Source: Gymnorhina tibicen
Taxonomy: Eukaryota; Chordata; Aves; Passeriformes; Artamidae
DNA length: 64,000 nucleotides
Direction of reading: 5' to 3'
NCBI GenBank assembly: GCA_013399875.1
Contig: VXAZ01006216.1
Span: 255,915-319,914 of the forward strand
The position numbers were made by a program, and so were the translations under genes. Below, piece by piece: positions 22,257 through 34,594 of this stretch. Position 1 is the stretch's first letter; each line of letters starts with the position of its first letter. Below the pieces are notes generated by a model. It ran no database searches and was not told the origin of the DNA. It saw nothing but the letters and a program-made list of their open reading frames with translations.

Positions 22257-24363
22257 TCCAAATGCAGATCTTGCTGTGGTCTGGGATTCGGGAAGATTAA
22301 TGAGCTCCCTAAAAGGGAGCAGCAGCTCATAACAGAGACAGAGGTTACTGCATTTTTAACGTGAGGTTCAAAGGGAAACTTTTCTTGATGGTTCAACTGC
22401 AAAGAACCTCAGCAAAGTCATCTCATCTATTGTCCCCACTGACTCCCCACACTGACTTTTTGTCACCTATTGCATCACGTCCAGGCTCTTCCAGTTGAGC
22501 TGCAAAGGGCAGCAGATCTTGGCCCTCTGCACACTTAATTCCTGTGTTTTGTCCTTTACTTCTTTGTCAGCTCCTGGGCTTTGTTCTTCCCCACCCTGTG
22601 GGGAATGAGCAGCCTGAGCAGCTCCTCTGCATCCTCCTCTCCTGAAAATGCACCCAACCTCCTGCTCATCCCAAATGCTGCCCCCAAGATTTGTCCTGTA
22701 TCCATAAGGAATCACTCTTCCACGAAATGTGGCTCTGAACGAGCTCCAAACCCAGGACAGGAGCTCCTTAAAAGCCTCAGTGTAGCAGCAATAACCACAA
22801 AAATCCCCAGATCTCAGCCACGAGGTACCTGGAGCAGGACACGGATGTGGAGCGAGTCAGTTCTGTTCTCTGCTTGTTTTTAAAGCTGTGTGGACAACTG
22901 GGAATGACAGGAGGCAACAGGACTCATCCCAAAGGGACAGGGAATTCTGGAGCAAGTGCTGCAGGCTCCCTGAGGGCCCCACAAAGCTCAAAATTCTCAA
23001 CAGCTGCAAAATTCTTGGCTTTGAGCCCACATTTGTCCCACGCAGTTTGTAACAAAGAGCAGGTAACTGTGGAGTAGTCACTACTTCAATCCCACTGGAA
23101 TAAAACCTGATTATGGGATGGAACAGCTTAACAGCATCCCACTGACCCCGGTGACTCCTCTCAGCCAGTCCTGGGCGTGCGACACATTTCAGGTGAGAAC
23201 CCGAATCCCAAAAGGCAGAAGAGCTGTGAGCTCAACACCTCCCAGGCGTGTGTAGAAGGTGAGATCCCAGTTTAGCTGACAGGTACCTCCACCCCCTTCC
23301 TTCCCACACGCTGCGGGATCGGGGCGTGGGCAGCTGTCACCCTGAGCACGCCGGGAGCTCGGGTTCTTCCTTCTCAGGGCACCCAAAAGGATCTCAGAAC
23401 TCCCCACAGAACCATTACACCCCTGATCATCAGGGCTGGGATCACCTCTGCACTCACCCAAGTGAATCCATCTGTCACAAGGACAATCTCTGCCTCTCAA
23501 GGCTTTTTTTTCACACCCTTGTGGGTTTAAGTTGTCGCTGAGGACAGGTTATGAAAGGAGGAAGGGAACACGAAGTCATCAAAAGATTCTCTTGCAAATT
23601 ATAAAACATTCTCAATTAAAAGCCAGCTGAAAATTATCATGGGCAGGAGTTGCAGGAGAAATTCTCCCCCTGGTCATCGCTGTAATACTGAAGAACATGA
23701 ATTATTTTTTTGTTACGATTAGTCTGGGGAGAAACTGGAAGAGATGATACAGAAGAATTTAGTCCTGCTGGACATGATCATGAGAGTCTTAGGATATTAC
23801 TTGGACTCTGCTGCCAAAGCCAACCGCTGGAGCATCCAGGAGAAACCCGTGAAATGATGCCACGCTTGGAGCAGGGAACACCTCCCTGGGCACACACAGC
23901 ACTTGCCACGGGCAACACAAACCAGCAAGAGCAGCCCAAGTCCCCAAATTCACCATCTGCAAACACTGCAGCTCCTCAAGTGTACAAAACACAACGAATT
24001 GGTCACTTTAGTCCATCCAGCTTCAAATCTGAGCTGCCTGAGCTCAGCTCCCAAAGCAAGGCAGGGTAAGCATCACAGTAAGGAAATAAATTGCAGATAA
24101 ATATCCAAGGTAGCTCCAGCATCCAAACCCTTGCTCAAGGCCAGGTTGTTTGTATTTCACCCATTACTTTAAAAATGTTTTTTAAGACCTCCAGCTGAAA
24201 ATGCTGAGAGAATAAAGAGAAACCCTTCACAACCTCATAATAAACAAGAGCTTAAAACCTGGAGAGGTTTAGAGCAGAGATCAATACCTGACAGAGGCTG
24301 GCCAGGATATTCCAGCTCCTGCAGAAGGGAATTACCCAATTACCACAGGATCCCTTTCCGTAC

Positions 24364-24452
24364 CTTGCAGCTCCCCACTCCTGCTGTACAGCTCCCTCCT
24401 CTGCTCCCGCAGGTAGGCACTCATGCTGATGGCATGGGATGAGGATTCAAAC
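24364..24452 (-). CDS. EXOC4: EXOC4 internal exon C
   Basis: This 89-bp exon carries the last base of the split lysine codon, then 29 residues ([20 protein letters not shown] followed by LYSRSGELQ), and ends with the first base of a glycine codon. The phase joins exactly to exon B (AA|G) and leaves G| for the next exon, which is expected to start in the glycine-rich GGPDDN region of SEC8 and was not found to the left of this point. The acceptor is TTTGAATTCCAG|G and the donor AAG|GTACGG, a weaker but valid donor. The sequence differs from human by little more than N to S in ISMNAY/ISMSAY (from memory). The reading frame stays open beyond both splice sites (24332-24526), but those extensions are intron. 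Confidence 0.96.
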
Positions 24453-27387
24453 CTGGAATTCAAAGGAATTAAATAAATCCAGCCCTGGAAGCATCCTTCT
24501 CGTGAGCACCACTTGGCTCTTAACAATAGAGAATGAAAACATATTTCTCTCCTGGAAATCAGACACCAGTCAGTTATTGGGTGGTTATTGTACAGCTTTA
24601 ACAGTCCACAAGGACCAATCCAAATATTTTTCCAACCATTTCTGCACCACCAACAGGATTTTTGGCACCTAAAGGCCCCGATCTGACACCTCAGTTACTC
24701 AGGACAGCTCAATGTCCCTGTGACCACGAGTGTCCCATGGCCAAGGGCCTCGTGCCTGACCCGCCTGAGCTCAGTGCTGGGAACATTCTCCATGGCTGCT
24801 GCTCCAGCAAGACACTTCCCAAAAACCCCAGCCCTGGGAGCGCCTGGATGGGCTCTGGGGACCAGGGAGAAGGGAGCTCATGGTGGGGACAAAGCACCTT
24901 CAAACAGCCCCAGGGGCCGCCAGACTTGGCAAGGAAACTTCTGGCACGAGAAGGCCTTGAGATGTTCTTGATTTGCTGTAACACCCCTCGCTCCCTCCCC
25001 AGTCCTGCAGTTAAGGAAGATGGAATCAGCCTCAGAGGGACACTGGGAACACAAGCATCACACCACACACAAGGGGAAAGCATCTCCCAGCTTTCCTGTG
25101 CCCCAGTGTTGAGGTTATTACTATTAATGAGGCTTTTCTGCTTTAATTTGGACTGGGAGTGTTGGTGTTATTGCAACTGAACTAATAACGATTTATCAAA
25201 ATACAGCAAACCCTTCAGACTTTAATTAAATGAGCTGTAAATTCTTGGCTCTGTGCTCACCACGTGCTCCCTTCTGGCCCTGGTGAGACAGTGAGTGCAG
25301 CATTACCCCACAGGTCTTTCCAGGCACCAAACCCACATCTCATCCCTTCTTTTCCACAACCATCCCGTTCTTCTCCCCTACTTCCCTTCCTCTGCCCCCT
25401 CCTCGAGCTGCTCTTCCCCATGCTCCTATTCCCACTTAACTCCTCTCCCCTTGGAACTCCCTTCCCAATGCTGATGCTCCCACAAAGCTTTCAAAATATT
25501 TTTGTTTTATTTAGAATTCCACGGAATTACAGCCGAGTCTGTGACTGGTTTATTGGGTGTTCAACACTTGCTTGGACAATTCACTCCTGTCCTATTTCCC
25601 CATTTCCATCTTGCAACCTGAGCATGCTTTTGGCTACTTTTGGGAAGAGAACAAAGCCAGGTTTATGGCGGCATGAATTATCCAAATTCCCAAATTACCC
25701 TTCAACTGAAGCTTCCTTTTTCAAGCCAACATTGCAACTAAATAAATAGTTTCCATTTTTTTTTACTATACCCATTTTAAAGATAAGAAAATAAGGGTTC
25801 CAAGTCTCTTCTAAATACCAGCTACTGATTTCTAGAGAGCAGGACACAGCTCCCCACTACTCCTAGAAGACACAGCTATAAGAGATATTTAATATTAATT
25901 AAAGGAGCTCACAGCTACCACAGGACACAGCACCACCACCTGCATCCCCCTGTGAGCAGAACACGAGGTGGAGCCCTGCCCTAAGAGACTCCTGAGGAAT
26001 TAAATGCAGGTATTGTGGTGACAAGAGGAAAGCTCCTCCGATTTGGACAGAGCTAATGGAAAGGCAGGGAGAAGAGCCTGGCACGGAAAGCACTGAAGAT
26101 GGGAGGGGAGACAAGGATAACTCTCCATCAAACACGTACGAACCTCAGTGGGCTGAGAAATTCCATTTCAAGGGAGATTTCCATCGATATGGTGACAGCT
26201 GACAGCAGCCAGATAACCAAATCAGAGATGCCAGTAAGTGCTGCTGTCACTGCCGTGACGGCACCGCTCGGTGACAGCACCAGCAGGGCTGGGAGATGCT
26301 GCTCCCACCTTCCCTGAAACAATTACAGCCACCTCCTCTCTGCTGACAAACTCTCCCCAGCCTTACCCGGCTCCAGGTGAACCAGAGCATCCTCATTCCT
26401 CAAACTTAAATCCCAAACTCAGTCCTCAAACCCCAAACTTGGGTCCTTGTACACCCGGGAACAGACACGGGATGAGCAGCCCTACTTTGCTCCAATATCC
26501 ATCTGCAGGTCAGAGTCAAGGCCAAGTGGAATTCTCAGCCCAAAACAGCCATGGGAGGGTTAAAATAAAGGGTGGGGAGTAAGAATCATAGGTTGACAGG
26601 GGAAGGAGGCAACACTTAACCTCTAATAACAGGAGGTGACAGGAGAGCTCATCCTGGGAGAGCCAGGGCAGTGTGGAAGACTTGGATTTCTAACTGGGAC
26701 CTCAGGTAGTGTCAGAGGACATCCACTGCGAGCACCTCGGCCAAAACAGCACTTTTTGGTCCTCCCCAAAATCCTCAAGTGGCCCAAGAGGATGGCCAGC
26801 ATAGGTAGGCAGTGGAAGAGAAGAAAATTCCAGCACAGCTCCCCCAAATCCAGGTGTGAATCTCCTCTCCAACCAGCGCTGCTCACAACTCCTCGCTCCT
26901 TATCCCCGCACAAATTTGCTCTCCCAAATCCTTCCCTTGGCCACCCAGCCTCTCTCATCCTCTTCTCTCTTACACTCTCCTCCCAACCACTTAATTCTTT
27001 GCAGCCTGACCGCTGAATTAAAGGAGTTAGTGACAGGATTAAGTGCTTAGTCCATGCAGTAATTACACAGTTATCGTAATTCCCTTTGTCCAGTGCCCTT
27101 TATCGCTCCCTCTAACAGCTCCTGAATTTACCATGGACAAAGAGAGGCATAATGGATCACTCCATGCTCTGCAGCAGCTCCTGTAATGGGATTCCCAGTC
27201 CTGGAATGAGCCCTGGGAAGAGCTCAGCTCTAAAACTCAGCCCTGAATCCGTAACAGATCTTCAGCCCCGGGCATTAAATCCCCATCCCGCAACTTCCAC
27301 ACCTCTCCTGCTGTGAAACTGCGATTACCGGCAGCACTCGAGGGACCAAAGGCAGCTTAGGCACAGCTTAAAAACCCCAGCACTCAC
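24453..27387 (-). other. EXOC4: EXOC4 intron between exons B and C (2.9 kb)
   Basis: This is a short intron with no CR1 copy recognised. It has one notable feature, a nested inverted repeat at 26243-26278. The interval 25240-25450 is pyrimidine-rich on the + strand. No other gene or RNA is evident. Confidence 0.85.
26243..26278. other. Nested inverted repeat
   Basis: The outer arms GCTGTCAC (26243-26250) and GTGACAGC (26271-26278) are perfect complements. Directly inside the left arm is a second perfect palindrome TGCCGT-G-ACGGCA (26251-26263). It could form a branched hairpin in RNA or DNA, or be a TGACG-type factor site; nothing further can be said. Confidence 0.6.
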
Positions 27388-27533
27388 TTAAAGAGAGGGT
27401 TTTTGGGTCTCTGGGGTTTCTTCTTGGCGAAGAAGGCGGCGAATTCGCGGCCGGAGCTGGCGTAGCTGAGCTGGGCCGAGGGCTCCGAGGCCGTGCGCGT
27501 GTTCTTCATGTCCAGGTACTCGGTCAGCAGCAT
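27388..27533 (-). CDS. EXOC4: EXOC4 internal exon B
   Basis: This 146-bp exon encodes 48 residues plus two bases of a lysine codon. It begins [20 protein letters not shown] directly after exon A's last codon and ends with [12 protein letters not shown] and the split K. The stretch [14 protein letters not shown] is highly characteristic of vertebrate SEC8. The first ATG is an internal methionine, not a start codon. The acceptor is a long pyrimidine tract ending CCCCTCAG; the donor is AA|GTGAGT. The exon is distinctly GC- and CpG-rich (many GCG/CGC codons), unlike the surrounding AT-rich intron, which is common for bird exons. Compared with human SEC8 from memory, there are only conservative changes (for example NSLF to NPLF and YAST to YASS). 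Function as for exon A: part of the helical body of the exocyst tether. Confidence 0.97.
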
Positions 27534-27740
27534 CTGAGGGGAGCAAGGGAGGAAGAGAGCTCAGCAGCTGGGGTGAAACAGCATTAACATGTCCCTGGAA
27601 TGCCCGGGAGTTTTAGGTTCTCTGTGGGAAAAGCAAATAAAACTCACAAAAACTCTAACTGACAGAAAAGCGGCTTTATTTTACAAAAATGGGGTCCCAA
27701 GGACTGGCTCTAATTGGGTAAAAGCTTATTTTATATTCCC

Positions 27741-27869
27741 TAGAATCCCAGGATGGTTTGGGTTGGGGGGGGATCTTCAAGATCATCCAGTCCCACCCCC
27801 TGCCATGACCACTATCCCAGGTTGCTCCAAGCCCTGTCCAACCTGGCCTTGGGCACTTCCAGGGATGGG
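27741..27869 (-). mobile_element. CR1 LINE, 3' end fragment
   Basis: Antisense copy just upstream (in gene sense) of exon B. It begins AGAATCCCAGGATGGTTTGG and is truncated after CACTTCCAGGGATGGGG. It has a run of nine Gs where the subfamily has about three. Confidence 0.9.
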
Positions 27870-28599
27870 GTTTTTGACCAACTCAGTCTGCTCCGAGCCC
27901 TGATGGTCCCAAAAGGAACTTGCAAAAACTTCCCAGCAGCGATTTCATCCATGGCAGCCATTGTGAGAGGGTGAGTGAGCTTTACACACTGATTATCAAC
28001 ATAATTAATGCTCCTAAAGACATAGAGGTTTGCAATAGGGAGCGGTGCAGTTAAAATAACTCAGTTTATAAACGCATTTATGTGCTTAAATACCTCCTAC
28101 ATATTTATATGGAGAATTAGGAAACATCCATGCTCGTGCTGGGGGTCATTTATGATGGAAAATATCCTGGAAAAGCCAGAAAATTGCCCTTTAATAGCTC
28201 CCAACCCAAACACGCTTCTTTCAGCGCTGCAAAGATGAATTCCCACAGCTGCCAGCGGAGTTCAGGACTGATTTTCCAACCCCAAATCCCTCACTGAGGG
28301 GCTGGGGGGTCCCTCTGTGACACGAGGGGCCCCCTGTGACAGCCCTGCAGCCCAGCATTTGATGCTGTTTAAGGTGCAGAAGTGAAAGCAGCCTCCACGT
28401 GATTCCATTTTCACCTCCTTGTGTCCAAAGACAAAACTAAAGCCCTCAAAAACGAAACTTCTGTCAGCGTGTTCCAAGAGTCTGTTTATTTTGGGGAGTT
28501 TTTCCCTGCTCGGAGGCTGCTGGGAATGTGTTCCACGTGAAGAATTAGCCAGTCAAAGCCCATCAAAGAGAGCTGGATGTAATGAAAAGAATTCATCAC

Positions 28600-28920
28600 T
28601 CCCGTGCTGCCTAAGCTGAAACAAATTACATGGGCATAAATAGCCAGGCAAATGGAATCATGCCCCTAATTAGAAACAATTTGGGACGGCTTGGAAAGAA
28701 AATAATCATACAAACACACAGAAAATCTGATTCCTGAAGCGCCTCAATTAAAACTTTACCTTTGAAAATCCGTGTTTGTTGGTGAAAATAATCGCTGTGC
28801 TAATTTTTGACACTAATTTACCAAACCCGTTTGTATTCACCTATTTGCATTTCATCTCCTCCACTTAAATTAACAACCCGAAAATCGCCACAAAAATCTA
28901 ATTAAACCCTCAAACTTAAT
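28600..28920. other. Candidate conserved noncoding element (unproven)
   Basis: This is unique AT-rich sequence with a perfect octamer ATTTGCAT (28843-28850), TAATTAGAAACAAT combining homeodomain- and SOX-like sites (28667-28680), and several further TAAT motifs. No repeat similarity was noticed. Enhancer-like by motif content only. Confidence 0.3.
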
Positions 28921-28927
28921 CAAGTTG

Positions 28928-28942
28928 AAAAAAAAAAAAAAA
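28928..28942. repeat. Poly-A (15)
   Basis: A run of fifteen As is followed by a GA-rich stretch. Confidence 0.95.
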
Positions 28943-29319
28943 GAGAGAAGAGAAAAACATGAAGCAATTTGTTCTTCCATTATGGATGAAGCCCATTTAT
29001 GATGGATTCCACGACTCCGGTGTCACTTTCTAGCCAGGAGTTGGGAATGTGAAGTGTGAAATCCAGGATTACAATAAGCCAAGAGAGGGCTGGGCTGGGA
29101 GCAGAATGAATTATCCCTGTGGGTGAAACAGAGAACCAGGAGCTGAGTTTGATCTGAGATACTCAGAAAATGCCATAGATCGAGAAAAATGAGAGAAAAA
29201 TGTTGATTTATTGTTAATTTTCTTTATTAAACTATTTACTAGACGGGCACGGGAGGATGGTTGGATACAAGGCTCTGAAAAAGAAGCTGTAAAAGCTGAT
29301 TTTGATAACTGTCCTCAAA

Positions 29320-29466
29320 ATTCATGGAATTCCAGAATAGTTTGGATTGGGAAGGACCTTAAAGCCCATCCAGTGCCATCCCTGCCATGGGCAGGGACAC
29401 CTCCCACTGTCCCAGGGTGCTCCCAGCCCCGTCCAGCCTGGCCTTGGGCACTGCCAGGGATGTGGA
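29320..29466 (-). mobile_element. CR1 LINE, 3' end fragment
   Basis: Antisense CR1 from its 3' terminus (TTCATGGAATTCCAGAATAG) to GGGCACTGCCAGGGATGTGG. Confidence 0.9.
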
Positions 29467-29677
29467 TACCTGTAAGAAGATGAAAACAGGGAAACAGGAA
29501 TTGGGAGTTCACCTTTCAGTTAAAATTTCAAGCGTAGGAGAAACTGGGCCGGGCAGATCAAAGCTGTTTCTGCTCCAGTGCCCTGAATTCAACAGTCCCA
29601 CAGATTCTTCAGGATGAAGGAATTAACTGGAAAAGTGGCTGAGCAGTGCCAGGACACAGCCAAGGGGACAGGAGAAA

Positions 29678-30013
29678 TCTCCAGGGAGAGGATTCAGGGA
29701 GAGCTCAGAGCCCCTTGCAGGGCCTAAAGGGGCTCCAGGAGAGCTGCAGAGGGACTGGGGACAAGGCCTGGAGGGACAGGACCCAGGGAATGGCTTCCCA
29801 GTGCCAGAGGGCAGGGCTGGATGGGATCTTGGGAAGGAATTCCTGGAGGGGAGGTTGGAATTCCCAGAGAAGCTTTGTCTGCCTCTGGATCCCTGGGAGT
29901 GTCCAAGGCCAGGCTGGATGGGGTTTGGAGCAGCCTGGGACAGGGGGAGGTGTCCCTGCCCATGGCAGGGGTGGAATGGGATGGGCTTTAAGGTCCCTTC
30001 CAAATCCATGATT
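29678..30013 (+). mobile_element. CR1 LINE, 335-bp 3' portion (overlaps inverted-repeat arm 1)
   Basis: This sense copy spans the ORF2 C-terminal remnant and the 3' UTR, ending TTCCAAATCCATGATTC. Its last ~105 bp lie within the left arm of the large inverted repeat, so this copy is the longer partner of the antisense CR1 at 34988-35092. Confidence 0.92.
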
Positions 30014-30406
30014 CAACACAGCACGTTTGGCTTAGAGCTGCAGCAGAAAGATTAAAACTTTTATCCTTTTTCAGCAATATTAACACATGGGCCAGGCTGA
30101 AAAGCCTCAGCTTGCCTCCAAAACCAGCCTCAAGTTGTCCTTTCTCACTGCACTGAGAGATTCCAGGGCTTCCCCCAGTGTCACTGGGCTCCATTTATTC
30201 CCTGGGTCTGGACAGCCACAGTTTTCCTCTTGTTCTGCTCTCGTCGCCCTCGTGGCGGATTTTAACAAATCTCCTATTCCAGTGTTAGAAGTTGTGCTCT
30301 GGCCCGGCACTTACTAAAAACCACAGCAAGACAGAACCTGAAAATCCACTTTAAAGGCAAGAAGAACCCAAATATTAAAAAGATCCACTTAAAAGGCCAG
30401 AAAAAC
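29909..30406 (+). repeat. Inverted repeat, arm 1 (498 bp)
   Basis: The reverse complement matches 34595-35092 over its full 498 bp with about ten substitutions and no indels seen (about 98% identity, counted by eye). The arm consists of a CR1 3' end (to 30013) plus about 390 bp of non-CR1 sequence. The match begins inside the CR1 at CCAGGCTGGATGGGG and ends at GGCCAGAAAAAC. Confidence 0.93.
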
Positions 30407-31836
30407 CAGGCCCTTCCTGCCTGTGCAAGCAAAAGGAGCTTTCCTGAAGCAGCCAAGGAAGGCATTTCCTGATTTGGTCCCACAACACCTGATTAGGAGT
30501 TGGCAAGGCATCAATCAAAAACCTCGTTAGGCATTAATCACGTGGCTGCACGGCACAATTTATGGGGGACTGTAAAGTTTGCAGCATCCCATTCATCTGG
30601 AACAAGGGCTTGGACTTTGTGCTCCGTGGCTGCATTCCGCCATCCGTGGGCTGCGTTTACACCCCTCAGGCAAATAAAGCTGCCCATAAACGCAGCAGAG
30701 CAAAGCCCCCTGCATCCCACTGCTCGTCGGGAATGAAAATGAACAGGAAGTGCTTTATGAAAAAAGCCATTTTTATGGATTTGGAGGCGTAGTTAAATTC
30801 TCAGATCCCAGAAGGTCAGGGCAGCGCGTGCGGCCCGTCCGTCGGGCTGAGCTGGTGACGCTCACTCTGCTCTGTCCTTCTGAACTGCAGCCCTGGCACG
30901 CGAGCAAATCTGCTCCTGGGACACTCCAAATCCACATTTTCCTTCCCTGGCTGGGCCCCAGGACAAGCTGGATAAGTTCTGATGCCTTATCACGCCCCAG
31001 ACTGACCTGAGATCAAAGTAAAACACACCTGGCCAGGGGGATAGATAAATCCATGCGGTTTTGGTACCTTTTGTGAGGTTTTCGAAGGGCTGAGCTCTGA
31101 ATAAATTCTATTCTATAAACCAAAAGCTTGAATTGGTATTTCACACCCTCACAGACTCTGAATTCAGAGGGAAGCTGCAGTGTGGACGCTCTGCTCCATC
31201 ACCAAACCGGTTTCAAACTCCACACCATGAACCCTGATTTTCATCCTCCTTCCTGTACTTGGGGGGTCCAGAAAATCCAAGGAAAACCAACACCACACCA
31301 CGAGTTTTTCAAGGGTGAATGAGAAGCCCAGGTAATTACTGGCCTCTCCACCTCATATTGATCAGGGACAATATCACAGAACAGATGATAGAGGAGTCTA
31401 TTAAAAAAGAATTAAGGGGGAATAATGGAATTCATGTCCAGCAACACGGATTTCCAGAAAATGGAAAAGTCCTGGTTAAAGTATTCTTATGATGGTGACA
31501 AATTCAGCTTTAAACAAACAGAAACAGATAAAAGATTTCTGTCCACCAAGGATCTGGCAAAAGCCAGAACACCAAAAGTCAACAAAGAAATCCCGGCAGG
31601 CGCAGGAATGTTCAACCAGAAATGAGAAAATCACTGACACTGGATTTTACAAGCTCCCAGAAATCTTAATTCCTCTCTTTGTCCTCTGTAATCCAAGAGA
31701 AATACCAGATTATTGCAGACTCCTTTTTTTTTGTTGGATGGAAACCTTCTCATTTTCAGTCTAAATTCAACCCATCTTCATTTTTAAAACAACAGTCATT
31801 AGAAGCTGAATCAATCAAAGCACATGAAAATGGCTT

Positions 31837-31983
31837 TTCCCAGAGAAGCTGTGGCTGCCCCTGGATCCCTGGAAGTGTCCAAGGCCAGGCTGGATGGGGC
31901 TTGGAGCACCCTGGGATAGTGGAAGGTGTCGAGGTTGGAACTGGATGATCTTTAAGGTCCTTTCCAACCCAAACCACTCCTTG
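31837..31983 (+). mobile_element. CR1 LINE, 3' portion
   Basis: Sense copy from CCCAGAGAAGCTGTGGCTGC to CCAAACCACTCCTTGAGTC. A short internal deletion removes the usual 'TGCCCATGGCAGG' segment after GGAAGGTGTC. Confidence 0.88.
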
Positions 31984-32848
31984 AGTCTTTAAATGTGGCT
32001 GCAGCAAAACCCTTTCCGGACTGAACTTTTCCTGGCTCACATTCCTGTGGAAAATGACTACGGGAGGTTGGTAAATTATAATGTTTGGGGAGAAAATGGG
32101 AAGTAATAAAGGCAACACAGAAAATCACGTCTCCTGTTAATGCTTTTCATTGCTATTTTCAACAATATAATCAATGCACTGCAAGGATTTCAATGTCAGC
32201 AGAGGAAAATTTCTACTTCTACAGAAAGAAAAGGAAGTCTTGATCTATGGGATTATGGTGTTAAGTTGACTCTGGAAAATCTGGGGATATTAAAGATAAT
32301 GGGTATTAATTAGTTCACTGGAAATGGCTGTAAAAAGCAGAGCTTTGGTCTCACATCTGGAATGCCAAATCAAACCCCGGCATGACAAACCAAGAGATCA
32401 GGGAGAAAGGGGTGGAAGGTGCACAAGAGCAGCCTGGAAATTATGAAAAGGCTGGAAGAACAGGAATTCCAGCAACAACAGCCTCGTTAGCTGAGAGAAG
32501 AGCAGGCTCAGGGGTGACTGGAGCAGCCAGCACGGGACAGAGGGCACAGAGCTGAGGAAACACCTTCCTGAGGAATTATTGTTAAAAATCCAAAGGCTGG
32601 GATGTTGACGCTGGACAGGCTGCGATGAAGGCTCGGGCACAGAATCCCAGAGCATCATTACCCAGGGATATCAAAGGTTACAATTTGCTGTCTGGCACTG
32701 ACTCCTCTTTCCCCCAGTCAGGACTGGAGGCCTTCCTAAAGCACAGGCCCTGTGTCAAATGGGAATTAATTCCCGAAAATCCCATGGCTTGTCTCACACA
32801 GGGGTCAGGTGAGAAGATCACAAGAGCTCTGTGGCATCTGGGGATCTC

Positions 32849-33087
32849 CACAGAATGATTTGGGGTTGGAGATCTTAAAGATCATCCAGTGCCACCCCTG
32901 CCCTGGGCAGGGACACCTCCCACTGTCCCAGAGTGCTCCAATCTAGCCTTGGGCACTTCCAGGGATCCAGAGGCAGCCACAGCTTCTCGGGGAATTCCAT
33001 TCCAGGGCCCGGCCCACCCCACCCTCCCAGCCAGGAATTCCCTCCCCAAATCCCATCCAACCCTGCCCTCCTTCAGCTCAAAGCCAC
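32849..33087 (-). mobile_element. CR1 LINE, 3' portion
   Basis: Antisense copy from CACAGAATGATTTGGGGTTG to CCTTCAGCTCAAAGCCA, which is the CR1 ORF2 region just before the point where most copies here truncate. It has small deletions relative to the 21-kb copy. Confidence 0.9.
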
Positions 33088-33811
33088 CCAGTGCCAGCTC
33101 TGAGGCCCCTGCGTGAAGGAACCATCACCACTGGAACTTGGCACCTTTTCAGGGATCATTTCCAGCTGATAAAAGAACCAAACCCAGCTGCTGCTGAGGT
33201 TTGTGTTTGGGGAATGGCTCTGTGCCAGTGGGAACTTCTCACCCAGGCCCGTCTCTGGCACCCACAGGGAACAAAACTCCAACTGAAGGCTCTGAGGGAA
33301 GTGCAAGAGGCAAAACCCCACAGAAACGACCCTCAGGGTATCTGAGGAAGTCTCTGGCATTTTGGTGTCAGCAGCAGCCACTGACAGCAAGGTTTATTTT
33401 CAGTTTAATGCTCTGGTACCCTGGACAGGGGCAGAAACACTGCCGGCTCCTCCCGGGCTGTGCCAGCCTCTGAGAAAGCTCTGGAATTAGGTTTTAGCTG
33501 GACCAAGCACGAGGAATCGGCAGCTGGGACTGCAAAGCAGAAGAGAGATTTCCTGATGGGATTCCAATGAGGAAAGCTGGTTAAAAACACAGCAGCAGAT
33601 TCAAATTCTCCAACACCCCGGGGCTCAGCGGGATCAGCAAACTCTGGGGGAAGGCACAGCGCTCCTGAGAGCCGCCGATACCCAGGCACACGAGATTCCA
33701 GGGGCAGGGAAAGCAGCTGCAAAGGAATCCTGAAAGGAAAAAAGCTGGGAATGTGAGCTGGATGCACTGCTGTGTAAGCACGGGAAAGAGGCATCATTCC
33801 TGATGACTCAG

Positions 33812-33870
33812 TTGGGGTTGGAACCAGATGATCTCTCAGATCCTTTCCAACCCAAACCATTCCGTGATTC
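33812..33870 (+). mobile_element. CR1 LINE, 3' end fragment
   Basis: About 60 bp of sense CR1 tail (GGTTGGAACCAGATGATC, then TTTCCAACCCAAACCATTCC). Confidence 0.85.
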
Positions 33871-34594
33871 CAAGCTCTGGAGACAGGATAACTGCTCACG
33901 GAGTGCCAGAACCAGGCAGGAAAAGCTCTGTGAGACAGCAGTCTATGGCTAATTACCCAGTAATTTGCTGTATCCAAAGTCCTGATAATTAAAATGCTGC
34001 AGGAATTGTGGCATTTCAATCAAAAAAGAGGAACAGTTAATTGAATTTTAAGAGCTCTGAGCTTCCTGTGTCAGTTTTAGCACATGGAGAACATGGGCTG
34101 AGCACACACCTGGCAAAAACAGAGGAGGAAGCAGTAAGAGAAGTCTGAAAGAACAGAACTTAAATTTTTAGGGGCTGTGAACACTCTTTAGTGCTCATCC
34201 TGCTTTATCTAATCTTCTTGTTGCTCCTCCAATTCATTTAACTGAAACATAATAATAAAATCCCTTCCAGAATTAATTCTTTCAAGGCACCTCACGATTC
34301 CATTGCTGCACAAGAAGAATTCCATCTGTTTTTTATTTTTGGGAAAGAGCAAAAAAAAAATCCCCCCCCGAAACCCTGCAGATAATGCTATCAGTGCTCC
34401 CCTCATTATCAATGCTAATTGTGAATTATTGCTGACCTGGGAACGTTCATCTCCCTCCAGGGAGGGAGGAAGGGAAGGAACAAACCTCAAAATTACTTGA
34501 AAAGCAGCACTTCCACCCAAACTGCCACAGCAGCTCCCAAGGAAGGGACCCTGGCTCAGTAACAAGGGCCCAGTGTAAGGATTTAAATGCAGGT

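Larger units (their letters stand above)
1..24363 (-). other. EXOC4: EXOC4 intron downstream of exon C (partial, at least 24.3 kb)
   Basis: The next EXOC4 exon, expected to encode the region around GTKFVCKPGARN, was looked for by eye on the minus strand and not found, so this intron probably runs past the window edge. It holds CR1 copies, the 55-bp array, a duplicated block around an N at 730, a G-quadruplex-like run and several simple repeats. Stretches with nothing recognised include 800-1555, 1620-2400, 2885-3955, 5930-6925, 9700-10725, 10760-12010, 12920-14550, 22260-24363 and most of 14780-17760. Confidence 0.8.

Noticed and set aside
1..24363. A further EXOC4 exon encoding the GTKFVCKPGARN region
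   Set aside because: Looked for on the minus strand by eye and not found; it probably lies beyond the left edge of the window.
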